Notes: generated by a model from the sequence alone, not told the origin. A stretch of DNA of 64,000 nt from Nereocystis luetkeana (GCA_031213475.1 JARUPZ010000015.1:7468528-7532527); one strand, 5' to 3'; positions 43,425 through 54,582 are shown, numbered from the stretch's first letter. Numbers and translations: made by a program.

Positions 43425-43660
43425 TGTCCAACGCTCTCCGGCCCAGAGCGGAAGAGACTGGCTCAACGCTCACAGCAGAGCCAGGTGGCTTGGACGGCAG
43501 AGGGCAAGAGTGGGAGTCAAAACTGTAAAACCCAAGGCCTGGCTGGATACGCGCGCCACGCGCTACAAAGAATCCGACGCGCTCCGGCCCAGGGCAGAAG
43601 AAGCTGGTTCAACGCTCTCAGCGGAGCCAGGTGACTTGGACGGTAGAGCTCGCTCCGGCG
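43425..43660 (-). repeat. Tandem duplication of a 145-bp unit
   Basis: GCTCTCCGGCCCAGAGCGGA (43431) and GCTCCGGCCCAGGGCAGAAG (43578) begin two units that both continue CAACGCTC-CAGC-GAGCCAGGTG and TTGGACGG-AGAG. The minus strand reads PPGSAVSVEPVSSALGR and SPGSAESVEPASSALGR. Confidence 0.75.
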
Positions 43661-43952
43661 AGCGAAAAGGCCCGGAAAAGGTCTTGAACGAGGCCCGTCT
43701 GCCGGGAGCTGCTCGAGCTTCGTCTAGGGGCTCCAGCCCTGGCTCCTCGTGCAGGCGTGTTGTACAAGGCGCGCGATCCACGTCGTCATCATGAGACTCC
43801 TGCCGAGGCACACGCTCCGCTTGGTGGTCTGTTGTACAAGGCGTTCGATCTCCATCGACGAGCCTTGGGCGGTGGGGCACCGAGGTGCTCTGGGCCTCAG
43901 TTTCTCGTCCACCATCAGGGGAAGCAGACCCTCCCTCCTCATGAGTCGCCAT
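43563..43952 (-). pseudogene. Possible start of the repetitive ORF1-like protein
   Basis: A minus frame from ATG at about 43952 reads MATHEEGGSASPDGGRETEA, is hydrophilic and acidic, then enters the SPGSAESVEPASSALGR repeat. A frame change at 43563 breaks it. It is the most upstream part of the GC-rich minus-strand unit that ends with the NADAR domain at 37576. Confidence 0.4.
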
Positions 43953-43959
43953 AGTGCAC

Positions 43960-45000
43960 TGGGTGGAGCAAACTGACTCGACTAAATAGCAAGGCGAAAG
44001 AAAAAATGTGATGACCGAAAAAAACTTATACTGACAAAAAAACAAAAGTCTTTAAGCCGACAGACGCCACTTGTTAAGATCACGGAGAGCGGGACACGTC
44101 ATATCCCTGGACAAGTCTGCTTATTAAGCCGGTACTCGTTGGTACTCACGTTGATGTTCGCTTAAAGATAGAAGAGTAGCTCCATTCCTTTCGTGCACGA
44201 CGACCACTGAGACCACGCTCGTGCCTCTCTGGAAAACCCCTGGTTTTCCACCTAAGATACGCCTTCCAAGTACTACAAATATGATCCCAGTGCCAGAGCC
44301 CAGGTAATTACCATGCTTTTAACCTCATACAAAGCAGTATCATAACATACCGGAAGGATTACGTAGTAATTGCATCACAGTAGAGACAACGTGCCCATCG
44401 TAATAATAATCGATTTTCTCGAGTTTTCCAAGCTAGGGAAGGCGAAGGAGCGATCTCAGTCACCACAGCAACATCAACCCGTCTCATCGTCTCATGGAAT
44501 GATGACCTGCCGCAAAAGCTTAGTGTAGGGGGGGGATCAGGTTGCAATAAGTCGGTATTTTTGTAGGGTGAGGATTAGATTGCCCCGCGGGAAAACGAGC
44601 GGGGCTATCAAAGTCCGGGTTACCCTGATTTATTAAACGTTTGAGAGGTTTCCATCAGGAGTATGTCTCTCCAAGATTTATCTGGGGGAGTCTCTCCAAG
44701 ATGCAGGAAATTGCCGTCCGTAGTTTTTCGATCTAACTGGGTTGAGCACGATACAAACACCCAATTGCAATCGGATCGAAAAAACGATTTCAGATATCCG
44801 ATCTCCGTTCGCAGTCGTCATGTTCGCCTCGTTTGGATCGAAAAAGTGCCGACGGTGATTCTTCCAACCGGGCCCCTCGAGAAGCGGGTAACACCCCCCG
44901 ATAGATCTTGTACATAACTCCGACGCATCCATCCTTAGTAGTGGACAAGAAAGGCAAATTTTCAACATTTCCGGGTCGAAGGTTCAGGATGTGTGTCTTG
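43960..45000. other. No gene recognised
   Basis: Contains a perfect hairpin at 44231-44249 and a duplicated GTCTCTCCAAGAT (44665, 44691). Reading frames are unsupported. Confidence 0.4.
44231..44249. other. Perfect hairpin, 8-bp stem
   Basis: GGAAAACC-CCT-GGTTTTCC. Confidence 0.7.
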
Positions 45001-45004
45001 ACCC

Positions 45005-45110
45005 GCCCCGGAGAGCATTGGAACAAACCGAATGGGATATTATTTGCCGCATGAAATGGTGTTGATTGGTTGTGGGAAACGAATAGATTCAGTGCTGCCC
45101 GAGAAAACCA
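45005..45110 (+). repeat. Family H fragment
   Basis: GAGCATTGGAAC-AACCGAATGG then TTGATTGGTTGT, TAGATTCAGTGC and GCCCGAGAAAA match 52980-53085. Confidence 0.8.
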
Positions 45111-45439
45111 GTCGGGTCTGCGCGTGAGGTCCCTCTTATAGCCGGTACCAGCAATATCGGTGTCCATTGAACGTTGTGCGCAGTAATGAATTTCATTTTT
45201 TCGACCAACCACAACAAAGAGAATTGACAGCAGCCGAAATCATTTTTTTTCAAAGCCCAAAAGTCTGACGCATTGCAGTAGACCAATAATTCAAAAACAA
45301 GGAAAACCTTCGTATGGGATATAAAAAGGTCGGATGAACAGCAGCAACAGACAGCGCAGCAGCGGGAGGAGGAGGAGATGGGAGGTGGCAATCCATCTCC
45401 TCCAACAGCCTTACCACCCTCGCCACCTCTGCCCACCTC

Positions 45440-45810
45440 CGCCCCTCCTAAGCTCCCAGCGCCGCTAGTGCTGCACGCGTATGTACCTCCGCGTGCGGTG
45501 GCTGTTAACGCTCCTCGGAAAAATTTGCTGCCGTGTCAAGTCGCAGCCGCTCCTCGGTTTCCAATGACAATTTTCACTCCTCGGCTAGACTCTCGGCCGA
45601 TTGGCGAGCTTCGGTCTCAGCAGCACATTTGTCCACAGCTTCGTCGCGTGCACTGGCAGCACCGTCATGACGTCGCTCCAACGAACGATGGTCGCGGCGC
45701 TCCACTATGTTCTCGGCGCGCTCCCAGCTTCTCCTGTTGTTTTCCCCGTGCGGGCGAAGAATTACTCGTCATTTTTTCCAAAGCCTCCTGTAGGTCCTTC
45801 TTGTTCTTTT
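45440..45810 (-). pseudogene. Helical Glu/Ala/Arg-rich relic
   Basis: The minus frame reads SWERAENIVERRDHRSLERR, then ARDEAVDKCAAETEARQSAE and, past a TGA, LSLETEERLRLDTAANFSEER. It has heptad-like composition with in-frame stops. A TATAAAAAG on the plus strand at 45320 heads a different frame (45378-45959) with Pro-rich and then Phe/Leu-rich sequence that I do not believe. Origin unknown. Confidence 0.25.
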
Positions 45811-45959
45811 TCTTGTACCATGTCGTGTCGTGTTTCCTATTGTATGATGTATATAAAAAACTACTTTTTTTTTGCGGGGTGGTACTCTATACTCAAGTGA
45901 ACGGTTGGAGTGGTTTTTGTTTATACGTGTGCGGCATACTACGAACTAGGTTTCCGTAG

Positions 45960-47194
45960 CCTCGATTCTTCATATTAGTCGATGCGCTCTAGAACGGGGT
46001 ACATTCCACCAAAATACGCTTCAAATCACACATATCGCTGGTTTCCGTATCAGCATCAAACGAGAAAATATTCCACTTCATGAATTTGTTCAGAACATAT
46101 GCTTTTATACGTCTGTGCGCACCATGGATAGCCAATTCGTGACGTATCAGGAGTTAAAAGCGATGCAATGCTGACCTTCCGGTATACTATATTCAAGTTG
46201 TTCTGGAGCCCCATGACAACAGTTCGGAATTGCAGAAAATAATTATGCTTGTTGGTAGTTTCGTTTTGAAAAAAATCATAATATTCACCCTAGACATATA
46301 TATATGAAACTCACGAATATCGCGATATATGACGAATAGAGTTAAATTATGTGCCTCTCGAGTTTTATGTGAACGTCGGGTATAGGCGATATTATCGCGA
46401 AACACACAAATATATGATTGGGGTGTTTTTACCCCAAGCACATATTTGAGTTCTCTTTTTGTTGGTAGAGCCGAGTTTGGCTGACAAAATTGGAAACAGC
46501 CTGTCCCCTTTACTCGGTCATCCGAACATCACCTTGCCAGCAAGGACAACGACAGCAGCAGTGGCCGCCGCGACCTCGTTGAATGAGTACGGCAGACGGG
46601 TGCTCCCTTGGTCGGGCAGGGGCGGATGCCCGGCATGCCCGGGTTCAGCGGCACCAGCACATCTACCAGTACTCCCGGCTAGGCGTATTTCTGCCGGCGT
46701 TGCCCCAAACTCATGTCCCAAACACACGGCACGCCCCACCCCATCCGGGAACAACCGGGTGGCGCCAACCAGACCTTTCGTTTTTGGCGGACACGTCTCA
46801 GCCCGAGCACGAGACGTGTCCGCGCTACGGCCTCGTCTATGCCAAGAAGAGCCAAGTGGTGTACGCGGGCGCTGTAGCCTGCCGAGCTACATAGAGATGC
46901 TGCAAACAGCTACGTCCTCCTGCCTATCACATGCTGTATCCTTCGTGTTTGGTGGTGGACGTGCTGACTATTCATTTCACCCCCGTTTTACCTCACGTTC
47001 TACTGGCGAAGACCCAGATATTGCGTTGTATATCGAGGGATTTGCGTTTACCAAAATCGCGACATTGACTTCGGCGCAAAGAGTCGAAATATCGCCCTCT
47101 CTTGAGCATTAATATATGTATGTCTGCATGTGCCACATGCCACCGATTTCTGGCCGATACGGGCCTCACGCCCACACCTAACAGTATACCGGGT
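45960..47194. other. AT-rich then GC-rich stretch, unrecognised
   Basis: A hairpin TTGGGGT-n6-ACCCCAA is present at 46418-46437. Two overlapping plus frames (46459-47112 and 46583-46894) are long but lack any domain. The shorter one (SFLADTSQPEHETCPRYGLV) looks slightly more protein-like. Neither is called. Confidence 0.35.
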
Positions 47195-48394
47195 CCGTTC
47201 CCCTCGCTGCCTCGGCAAGGAAAGCTGCGAGGCATGCCCTATCAGGCTAATAGCGAGTGGGGTAAGTCTTTCTGGCGGGTGTAGGACCGGACTCACCTTC
47301 AAGGAGTAATACCTTCTTGCTGCTGCCTGTGGCCGCAAGGCTCAGGCGGCAGTGGAGTTGGGTCGTACGTGGTGCGTCAGGCACGGAGACCTACGATTCG
47401 CGCGTCTTTTTTAGGCAGCTGCGGCAGAGCAGCAATGCTCCATCGGGGTGTCCGTGCGCGGAGGCAGGCGCCACCACAGGCCACACTACGGCACAGTCTA
47501 TTGCGCCGGTAGGAGGCTAAATTCGACGACGAGGGAGGAGGGAGACTGAGCGTCGACGTGCGGGGAAGAGACGGATTGACCTGTCCCTGCGCGAGAATGT
47601 TTATTTTTCAGATCAGAACAGCAAGTGCGAGGAGCATTTTGTTTTTCAGGATGACGGAGAAAGGGAATCAAGTGGAAGGGAATGGCAACGAGTGCAAGCG
47701 CAAAGGAGCGGGTGGATTGGGTCAAGACGATGAGGCGGCCATGAAGAGCGGCAGGAAGACGGTGCACGGAGACCCATGACCTGCGCGCACACTATCATCA
47801 CGAGAGAAGCAGTCGTACTTTGTTTTTTCCCTGGTATTGTTTTTCACGAGGCAGAATAGCATCTATCTACCGGTACTTGTTATTCGAGTCGTCACTGGTC
47901 TTTGAAGTTTAACGAGTTGTATACCCTTCATGGGGAATAACCTACGCAATTATCAGGGACGTGGTATCATAACTGTGCTGCGCATTTTGTGTCAGACAGT
48001 CCAGGAAGAGATGGCGATCGTTGATATTCGTGTGGTAGTAAGGTTCGATTGCTCCTTTTTTCACTGTCTATCCGCGAGGCTTCACTCTGATAGCACTCCA
48101 GATAGCAGGCAGGGGGTGTGTTCCTCTTTCGTGTTCACGACTACCGTGCGTTTCGTACGATGCAGGCAGCACTTCAGACAGCATCCGCTGTTTTAGTCAG
48201 CAGCCACGAATTGGTCAGTGATGGGAACGGGGATACTCTTATGTTATAGTTGAGAGGATATACCCGCGGCCATGTTAGTTAAGTTTGCACGTTGGTTTTA
48301 GCTCGTGTGCGCTTTCTTCGCCTCGTGTATTTTGAGGCAGCCGAATTTTCAAAAAACAAAATCGGATCTTCCTAGGGCTCCAGCACCTTTGTGT
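47195..48394 (+). mobile_element. Family G non-autonomous element, copy 1 (5' part)
   Basis: About 1.2 kb matching 61407-62605 at roughly 96-97% by eye. It starts CCGTTCCCCTCGCTGCCTC and ends CAGCACCTTTGTG, where family L sequence is joined. An 88-codon frame (47930-48196, MGNNLRNYQGRGIITVLRIL) is intact in both copies, but a longer frame upstream (119 codons in copy 2) is broken here by a 1-base indel. No transposase or RT, so non-autonomous. Confidence 0.85.
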
Positions 48395-49080
48395 TGAAGG
48401 AATATTGCATGTGTCGAGGCTCTGTGTCCGTGAAGAGAGATGGCAGAGGTGGCACCGAAGTGTCTGTGAAGATCACTTGTGATGAAGAAAGAAGAAGGAT
48501 TGAAATTGGCGCTCAACCCTCTTAAAACCGCAGTCCCGTTTTGGGGGCAATCCGCTCAGATCCCAAGTAATTTTTCCCCAAAACGAGACAGCGATCTTAA
48601 AAGGGTTATTTGGCCATTTTTGAAGGAATCTTGATCTCACAGAGATCAAGAGAAGAGGAAAGGAGAAGAAGAGGAGAGAGGAGAGGAAAGGAAAGGAATG
48701 ATCGAGGTGGGCGATGCCATCACCTGACCACGAGACAATGCTCATGCTACGGGCAGGTTTATTCTACAGCAGCCCAAGGTTCCCTGAACCGTTCCTAGCA
48801 ATGTCTCTCTGCAACGTTCTATATATAGCGTACTCGTTGGAACGTTACCTGACACCTTTGGTGGTGAGCTAGCTGCCCTTCGTTACGATCAGTATGATAG
48901 AGGTATGTTGAATACAGTGCGTCGGCAAGAAAGAACAAACTCAAGTCTCGCGGCATATATATCGTATGCCTCCGCATCTATCATAGATACTTACTTGTTA
49001 ATAGTAAGCTCGTGTGTAGTGACTGCACATCACAATAGATATGGATGCCAACATCCATACGCTGGCACGCCCCCGTGATG
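48395..49080 (+). repeat. Family L, copy 1
   Basis: GAAGGAATATTGCATGT, GAGGCTCTGT, AGAGATGGCAGAGG, AAAGAAGA-GGATTGAAAT and CATCCATACGCTG match 51990-52600 in order. It is joined directly to family G on the left, and in copy 2 it is followed by the (AAC)n-type end of G, so L is an internal part of a longer G variant. Confidence 0.85.
48515..48607. mobile_element. MITE 2, 93 bp, inside family L
   Basis: Arms AACCCTCTTAAAACCGCAGT... (48515-48546) and ...GCGATCTTAAAAGGGTT (48576-48607) are inverted repeats of 32 bases with about 26 matches. The L copy at 52101-52115 has the empty site (GGCGCT-TAA-TTGGTC). The flanks read CA on the left and TA on the right, which fits a TA duplication with one later change. 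Confidence 0.78.
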
Positions 49081-51100
49081 TCAGTCAGTAGTAGCTTACG
49101 CTTACGGTGTAGAAACCTGATGCAGAAAATCATCATGCAAAATGGTACAGCATATATATTGAGACCTAGTTCCTGCGCGATGGCAGCGGTAATATGAAGA
49201 AACCGTGAACACAAAATTGACAACATAGGCAGGTCCGTGTAAGAACGGTAGCAATACGGGTACATTCGTATCGCTATGGCTAACCGTGGTTGTGCATGAC
49301 CACTGTGTTTGTAAACTACGAAATGAAAGCGTAGAAAAGTATGTGCCGTACTTGCAACGCGCCCCCTCAATCGAATGCTACGATCAAGAGCTACGAGAAT
49401 AGTACATTATACTTGCAGAACACTCAAAAGTCGGTGGGTGTATACCCAGACAAAAAATAACGTTGCACCTCTCTATATATATTTATTTATTTATTTTTAC
49501 TCATCCCATTCATTATCTTCGCACATCTTCTTCTCTCTCTCCTTCCAACTCGTAACTCAGATCCGGGGTCACATAGAAGGCTCTTCTCCCCACTTCCCGC
49601 TACGGTACGTGCCTTCATTTTTATTGCGAGAAGATTTCAGCCTTTTCTTCCCTCGTCGACTCGCATCGAATTGTGCCTACCCACGTATACCAGTACGTAA
49701 GAGCACTCATTTGTCCAGTAATCAACAGTGGACAGTTGAAGGGACATTTATTTGAGAAAACTGGGACGTGTTGTCCAGTATATACGTGTGTACGTACTAC
49801 TCGTACTAACTCGTATGACTACAGAGTAGTACCTAGTTTAGGCGAAAGTCAAGGAATGAAACAAATCGTGGTGTGATTACCAGCGATGTATACCCTAGAA
49901 AATAGAGCGCTAACCCGCCTGCTGTGTCCAACGCGCCCCCTGAACGGATGCCTAAAGCAGCGAAGTAGAAAACTTTAGACGTAAGCGTACTGAATTGTTT
50001 AGTACATTCAGCATTTTTTGAGCGTGTACGTATGATACGTACTCGAAATAAAGCTATGCAAACGTAAATCTTCCCCACAAAAGCAAAACAAAAAAACAGT
50101 AAGAAGTAACCTGGCGCGTATTGCTGGAGGCTCTTCTGCTTCACGGCGCAGTGCTGCGTCGTAGTTGGTGTTGCTGCTCGTGATGATCTTCATGTTCAGG
50201 AAGTAGAAGAGAGCAGAACGGAGTCGCTTGAAGAAATGGTTGTGAAGTTATGCTGCTGATGACGATGATAGTCCATGTAGCTCCGATGAATGATGAGTTG
50301 GCTCGGCTGGACGTGGTGTCAGGTCCTGTAGTGTGGTGAGTTTTGATAATCAATAATAGTTGAATTAATTGCTGTGAAGAAGTTGCCGTCGGAATGTCTC
50401 GATCTCTCATCCCCCCGTACGCCCGTTGATAGATAAGCGGGCGTTGGTTCGATCATTGAGACGTTGCCTCGTGCGTTGCGTAGACCACGTTGATGCTGCC
50501 AGATGTTTGCTTATGATAGTGTTGATGTTGTAGTACAGGAAGAAATGTTGTAGCGCTGCTGTGGAAGCCGCAGGAACTGGCTGTCGTAGAAGTTGAAAAA
50601 CCAGGGGTCAATGCTGCAAGTACACATGTAACGATGTTGAACTCGAAGTCGCTGCGATGAACAGGACGCGTTGATGAAGCGGTAGTGGTCGTACGACTAG
50701 TAGACCTATGTCGCGAAGTAGTCGTGGTAGTCATAGCAGTAGTCGAAGAAGCTGGTGGAGTAGATGCAGCTGGGCGGTGTACCTCCATCGCTGTGGATGA
50801 CGTGTAGTCTGCGACGTTGAATCGGCCGTTCAGTTGACCGTAGCTGAAGTGATAGCTAGTAGTGCCATGTTTGCTCCCCAGCTGTTGAACGATGTACGCA
50901 CTATTGAAGTGTGGATTCGTCCGGTGCAGGTTACACAAAGAGTGCTTGTGTGCAAGGAAAAGTAATGTCCTCATCTAGTTCATGCGTGCAGAGCAATTTT
51001 GAACTCGATGACCTGGCTTTGTGCAGTGTGAGCAGATCACTACTACTGCTACTCGTACACGCATGCGTAGACGCCCATTCGCTATGATGAGCGAAAACCC
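49081..51100. other. No confident gene
   Basis: 49470-49500 is a TATTTATT tract. The long minus frame at 50974-50453 is Ser/Thr-rich (STTAMTTTTTSRHRSTSR) because of GTAGTC-type repeats near 50680-50760. No domain or second copy. Confidence 0.4.
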
Positions 51101-51159
51101 GTTACGCAGGAGTATTGTTCGAGTCCCTGGTATTATTTACGAGTCTAAATTCGTGCCCC

Positions 51160-51740
51160 CCGCTTGGAGCGTGAAAGCCATTGCTGGACATGGATGCCCG
51201 TATAGGCGTGAAAGCCCCGCATAGGCAGGAGGTGGTTCCCCCGATTCTACGCTCAGTAGCTGATTCGTCAAAGACCTGGCTGCGTATATTACAGCGCGTG
51301 TAGGTCTTGAATAATGCACTTACTTGAAGAAGTGGCTTTACCGTACTTCGCGCTCGATGGCGTGAAAACTGGCTTGACAATAACTTTTTTCTTGTGATGG
51401 CGTAGAAACAGTCTTGTAACGTTCTTCGTACTTTACAGCGTGGAAGCAGTGTGAAAACTAGCTTCGCGTGTGATGAGCAGAAATAGTTGTATGACGTGTT
51501 CCGCGCTTACAGCTCCAAAGCTGTATTGAAAACAATGTTTTGCGTGTGATGGCACAAAAATGGTCGCGTGACTTATTTTGCGCTTACAGCGTGAAAACAA
51601 TGTTGTACGTACGAATACGAGTTTCGCCCGTGAAAGCGTGAAACCGGACTCCTTACTCGTACGTACGTGCTGCGCGCGTGAATGCGCACCAGTAGTCTCA
51701 TTACCTCCTTCGCGCATGGGAGCGTGAAAGCAGTCCTCCT
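51160..51740 (+). repeat. Degenerate minisatellite built on GCGTGAAA
   Basis: The core GCGTGAAAGC/GCGTGAAAAC and close forms recur at about 51170, 51208, 51361, 51402, 51439, 51590, 51636 and 51721, often with TTACAG before and GCGTGTGATGG after. Spacing is irregular (about 40-130), so it is an old, decayed array. Confidence 0.6.
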
Positions 51741-51989
51741 TGAGGTAACCCTGTAGAACACGCTTGTTGACGAAATTCGATGGAGATGTCGCCAGGTCGG
51801 TGCTGGTCCTGTAGTTGTAGGAGAGAAAAAAAATACCTTTTCCTCCGCACTTGAAAACCGGAAGAACGTTCTCCGTAATTCCTGTGGAACTTGACGAACC
51901 GATGGAGATGTCGTTCCGTGGTGCCAGTCGACGTATAATTCGAGGCTCATAACCGGAGCTCACTCATAACCCGAGGCTCATGACCTCAA

Positions 51990-52650
51990 GGAATAATGCA
52001 TGTATCGAGGCTCTGTCTCTGGGAAGAGAGATGGCAGAGGGGGCACCGAAATGTCTGTGAAGATCGCTTGTGATGAAGAAAGAAGAGGGATTGAAATTGG
52101 CGCTTAATTGGTCATTGTAGAAGGAATCTTGATCTCAGAGATCAAGAGGAGAAGAGGAAAGGAGAAGAAGAGGAGAGAGGAGAGGAAAGGAAAGGAATGA
52201 TCGAGGTGGGCGATGCCATCACCTGACCACGAGACAATGCCCATGCTACGGGCAGGTTTATTCTACAGCAGCCCGTCAAGGTTCCCTGAACCGTTCCTAG
52301 CAATGTGTCCCTGCAACGTTCTATATATAGCGTACTCGTATCGTTCTATGGAACGTTACCTGACACCTATCTATGGTGGTGAGCTATTAATAGCTACCCT
52401 TCGTTACGATCAGTATGATAGAGGTAAGTTTAATACAGTGCGTCGGCAAGAAAGAACAAACTCAAGTCTCGCGGCATATCGTATGCCTCCGCATCAGAAC
52501 ATCTATCATAGATACTTACTTATTAATAGTGAGCTCGTGTGAAGTGACTGCACATCACAATATATATGGATGTCAACGTCCATACGCTGACATACATGTG
52601 TGATCACGGACTCCTTCGTCAGAGAGTTAATGTGAAAACAAAAACAACAA
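51990..52650 (+). mobile_element. Family L, copy 2, with (AAC)-type 3' end
   Basis: Matches 48395-49060, lacks MITE 2, and continues at 52600 into CACGGACTCCTTCGTCAG, GTTAATGTGA and an AAC-rich tail, the 3' end shared with 214-343 and 62625-62680. It appears as a 5'-truncated copy of a G-L retroposon. Confidence 0.82.
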
Positions 52651-52670
52651 TGGGAGAACAACAGGTACGT

Positions 52671-52980
52671 ATCTAGGAAGAGGAAAAATAAGTGGTGCAC
52701 CCCTTTTTCTGGTTTGGGAGGACCGACGACCCGAACGAACGGAAACAAATACCAGGTAGCAGATTATTTGATTTAGATGGGCGCCACCGAAGATGAATGT
52801 GGGCATCAATTTGCCGTGGCATGTGCAAATATACCGTTCGTGCCGATTCGGCTGGCGAGGCCCAGGGTTCTGCGTGGACCCAAACACGCTTTTTTAGGTA
52901 GGAACGGAATGAATGAGCACGAACAGCCTCGTTCGGTTCCGCTCGTTCCCATGCTCTTTGGTGGGACACGCCCCCCCCCC
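52671..52980 (+). repeat. Family H, unit 1
   Basis: CTAGGAAGAGGAA, GTTTGGGAGGACCGA, GGCGCCACCGAAGATG, CAATTTGCCGTGGCATGTGC, GGCTGGCGAGGCCCAGG and TAGGAACGGAA. The same blocks are repeated in unit 2. Confidence 0.85.
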
Positions 52981-53091
52981 CAGACAGCATTGGAACGAAC
53001 CGAATGGAATATTATTGCCGTGTGAATTGGCCTTGATTGGTTGTTGAAAATGAATATAGATTCAGTGCAGCCCGAGAAAAACAGTATGTCT

Positions 53092-53410
53092 AGGAAGAGG
53101 AAGAAGTGTTGCGCCCATTTTCCTTGTTTGGGAGGACCGAACGGCCAGACCGAACGGGAACAACTACCACGTATTTTAATAGCAGATTGTTTGATGGTAG
53201 ATGGGCACCACCGAAGATGGAAGTGGACACCAATTTGCCATGGCATGTGCACAATATGAAAATATACCGTTCTTGCGGGTTCGGCTGGCGAGGCCCAGGA
53301 TTCTGCATGGACGTTTTTTTAGATAGGAACGGAACGAATGCCCACGAAGACCTCCTTCCGTTCCGCTTGTTCCCATCCTCTTTGTTCGGTGGGCGGTAAG
53401 ACACGCCCCC
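53092..53410 (+). repeat. Family H, unit 2 (tandem)
   Basis: A direct repeat of 52671-52980, offset by about 420 bases. The 110 bases between the units match 45005-45110. Confidence 0.85.
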
Positions 53411-53469
53411 GCGCGAACGCGCTGAAGGCTGAAAGGGACTTTCTCAACTGACTGCGAAGCCGAAAATAC

Positions 53470-53625
53470 AGCAATTAATTGGCCTATGCGCCGCCGGTCC
53501 AGTAACACCGTTGCCGACTTGGGAGGCATACGAGTTTCACGGCAACAGCAGTGTATTAATTGGCCTACGAGTGGGTATGCGCTGCCGGTCCAGCAGCACC
53601 GTTTGTTGACAAATTTGGAGGGAAA
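53470..53625 (+). repeat. Two copies of ATTAATTGGCCTA...GCCGGTCCAG
   Basis: ATTAATTGGCCTA, TGCGC-GCCGGTCCAG-A-CACCGTT and TTGGGAGG-type blocks occur at 53475-53527 and 53554-53623. Confidence 0.75.
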
Positions 53626-53799
53626 AAAATGGGGAAAAAAGCTCTCCGATAAGAATGACCCTCCTTCTTAGTAAGAGTTTCAAATAGTTGTGAAAGCGCA
53701 GGGCGAATATGAAACCTGGTCCTGGCTCGCCATAGATAGAGCTGTGGTCGCGGCTGGCCCATCTCCTATACAACAAGAATTGCTACCGAGGGACCGCAG

Positions 53800-53930
53800 A
53801 CGCGTACGCAGATAAATAATAGTGTACGTATGCATGGCCTCTCTGATTGATTCAGAATTCGCCAAAATCAGTTGAATGGTTTACAGGGTAGATAAAAAGT
53901 AGGCCCTGGCATGCCTGAAAATATGCCTGT
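53800..53930. repeat. Family E, partial copy
   Basis: GTGTACGTATG-GGCC-CTCTGATTG-TTCA then CGCCAAAATCAGTTG matches 23857-23907. The right arm is missing and the copy runs into K-type repeats. Confidence 0.65.
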
Positions 53931-54035
53931 GAACTACGGTTTCTGAAGCAGGCGTGCCTGAACTACTGTTTTCGGGCCTATCTTGCCTACCTTTTTCCAG
54001 GCACGCTTCAGGCACGCTTCCAGGCATTCAAGGCA
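53890..54035. repeat. Family K: AGGCATGCCT-type palindromic words, cluster 1
   Basis: GGCATGCCTGAAA, GGCGTGCCTGAAC, TTGCCTACC, AGGCACGCTTC (twice) and AGGCAT crowd this segment. The same words dominate 62870-63330. Confidence 0.65.
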
Positions 54036-54111
54036 TAAAAAAATAACGCCGTTATTCTGGTACTACTCTCAAAATCAGGGAAAAGGGGACACGTTTTTTT
54101 AACAGTCCCCT

Positions 54112-54561
54112 TGTTATGGAAATGTTAGCACATGACCATGTATGAGTCAATGTTCAGTAGCACTGCACTGTATCGTAGATCGTAGTCTATGTACCGTTTC
54201 GGCATGTAACGTATATTATGCGGAGGAATAGCATTCGTATTATATCTGCTGGTAGGACCGAGCTGGTAGGACCGAGTACCTCACTCTCTCGTGTTGATCT
54301 CGACGAATCGTGATGGTAACCTAGCTGCCTGTTCATCTCTGGAAGCTGCCGTCATCTGGACTCCTGCATTCTCTGTGGAATTCATCTGTGTGTGTTGGCC
54401 AACTAAGCGCCAGTGTTTACGTGTTATCACGTCTTTTTCTCACTACCACACCGGAGTATCGCACTCCTGGTCACTGCGTGACCGGTGTCATCACTCGGCT
54501 TACGCTGAGGACACAGCCTTCGCCTACATTGCCAGGGTATAGCCACACAATACCAATAACA
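54112..54561 (+). repeat. 5' LTR of copia element
   Basis: 450 bp, TG...CA ends. Contains a 14-bp direct repeat CTGGTAGGACCGAG (about 54248 and 54262) and TATATTATG near 54209 as a possible TATA element. Differs from the 3' LTR at one base (CTCTCTCG here, CTCTCCCG there, about 54288). Confidence 0.95.
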
Positions 54562-54582
54562 GGTTATGATAGCCTCGTGAGC
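54562..54582 (+). other. Primer-binding site of copia element
   Basis: GGTTATGATAGCCTCG directly abuts the 5' LTR. GGTTATG is complementary to the anticodon-loop part (CATAACC) of initiator tRNA-Met, as in copia elements that are primed by a tRNA-Met half-molecule. The match past the first bases is imperfect, so the primer identity is inference. Confidence 0.5.

Noticed and set aside
45378-45959. 193-codon plus frame behind a TATAAAAAG
   Set aside because: Pro-rich, then Phe/Leu-rich sequence without a domain; the opposite strand looks more protein-like. The TATA word alone is weak evidence.
46459-47112. 217-codon plus frame, with an overlapping 103-codon frame
   Set aside because: Two long frames overlap in GC-rich DNA and neither shows a domain or a second copy, so I could not choose one.
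50453-50974. 173-codon Ser/Thr-rich minus frame
   Set aside because: The Thr/Ser runs arise from GTAGTC-type simple repeats; no start context, domain or homologous copy.
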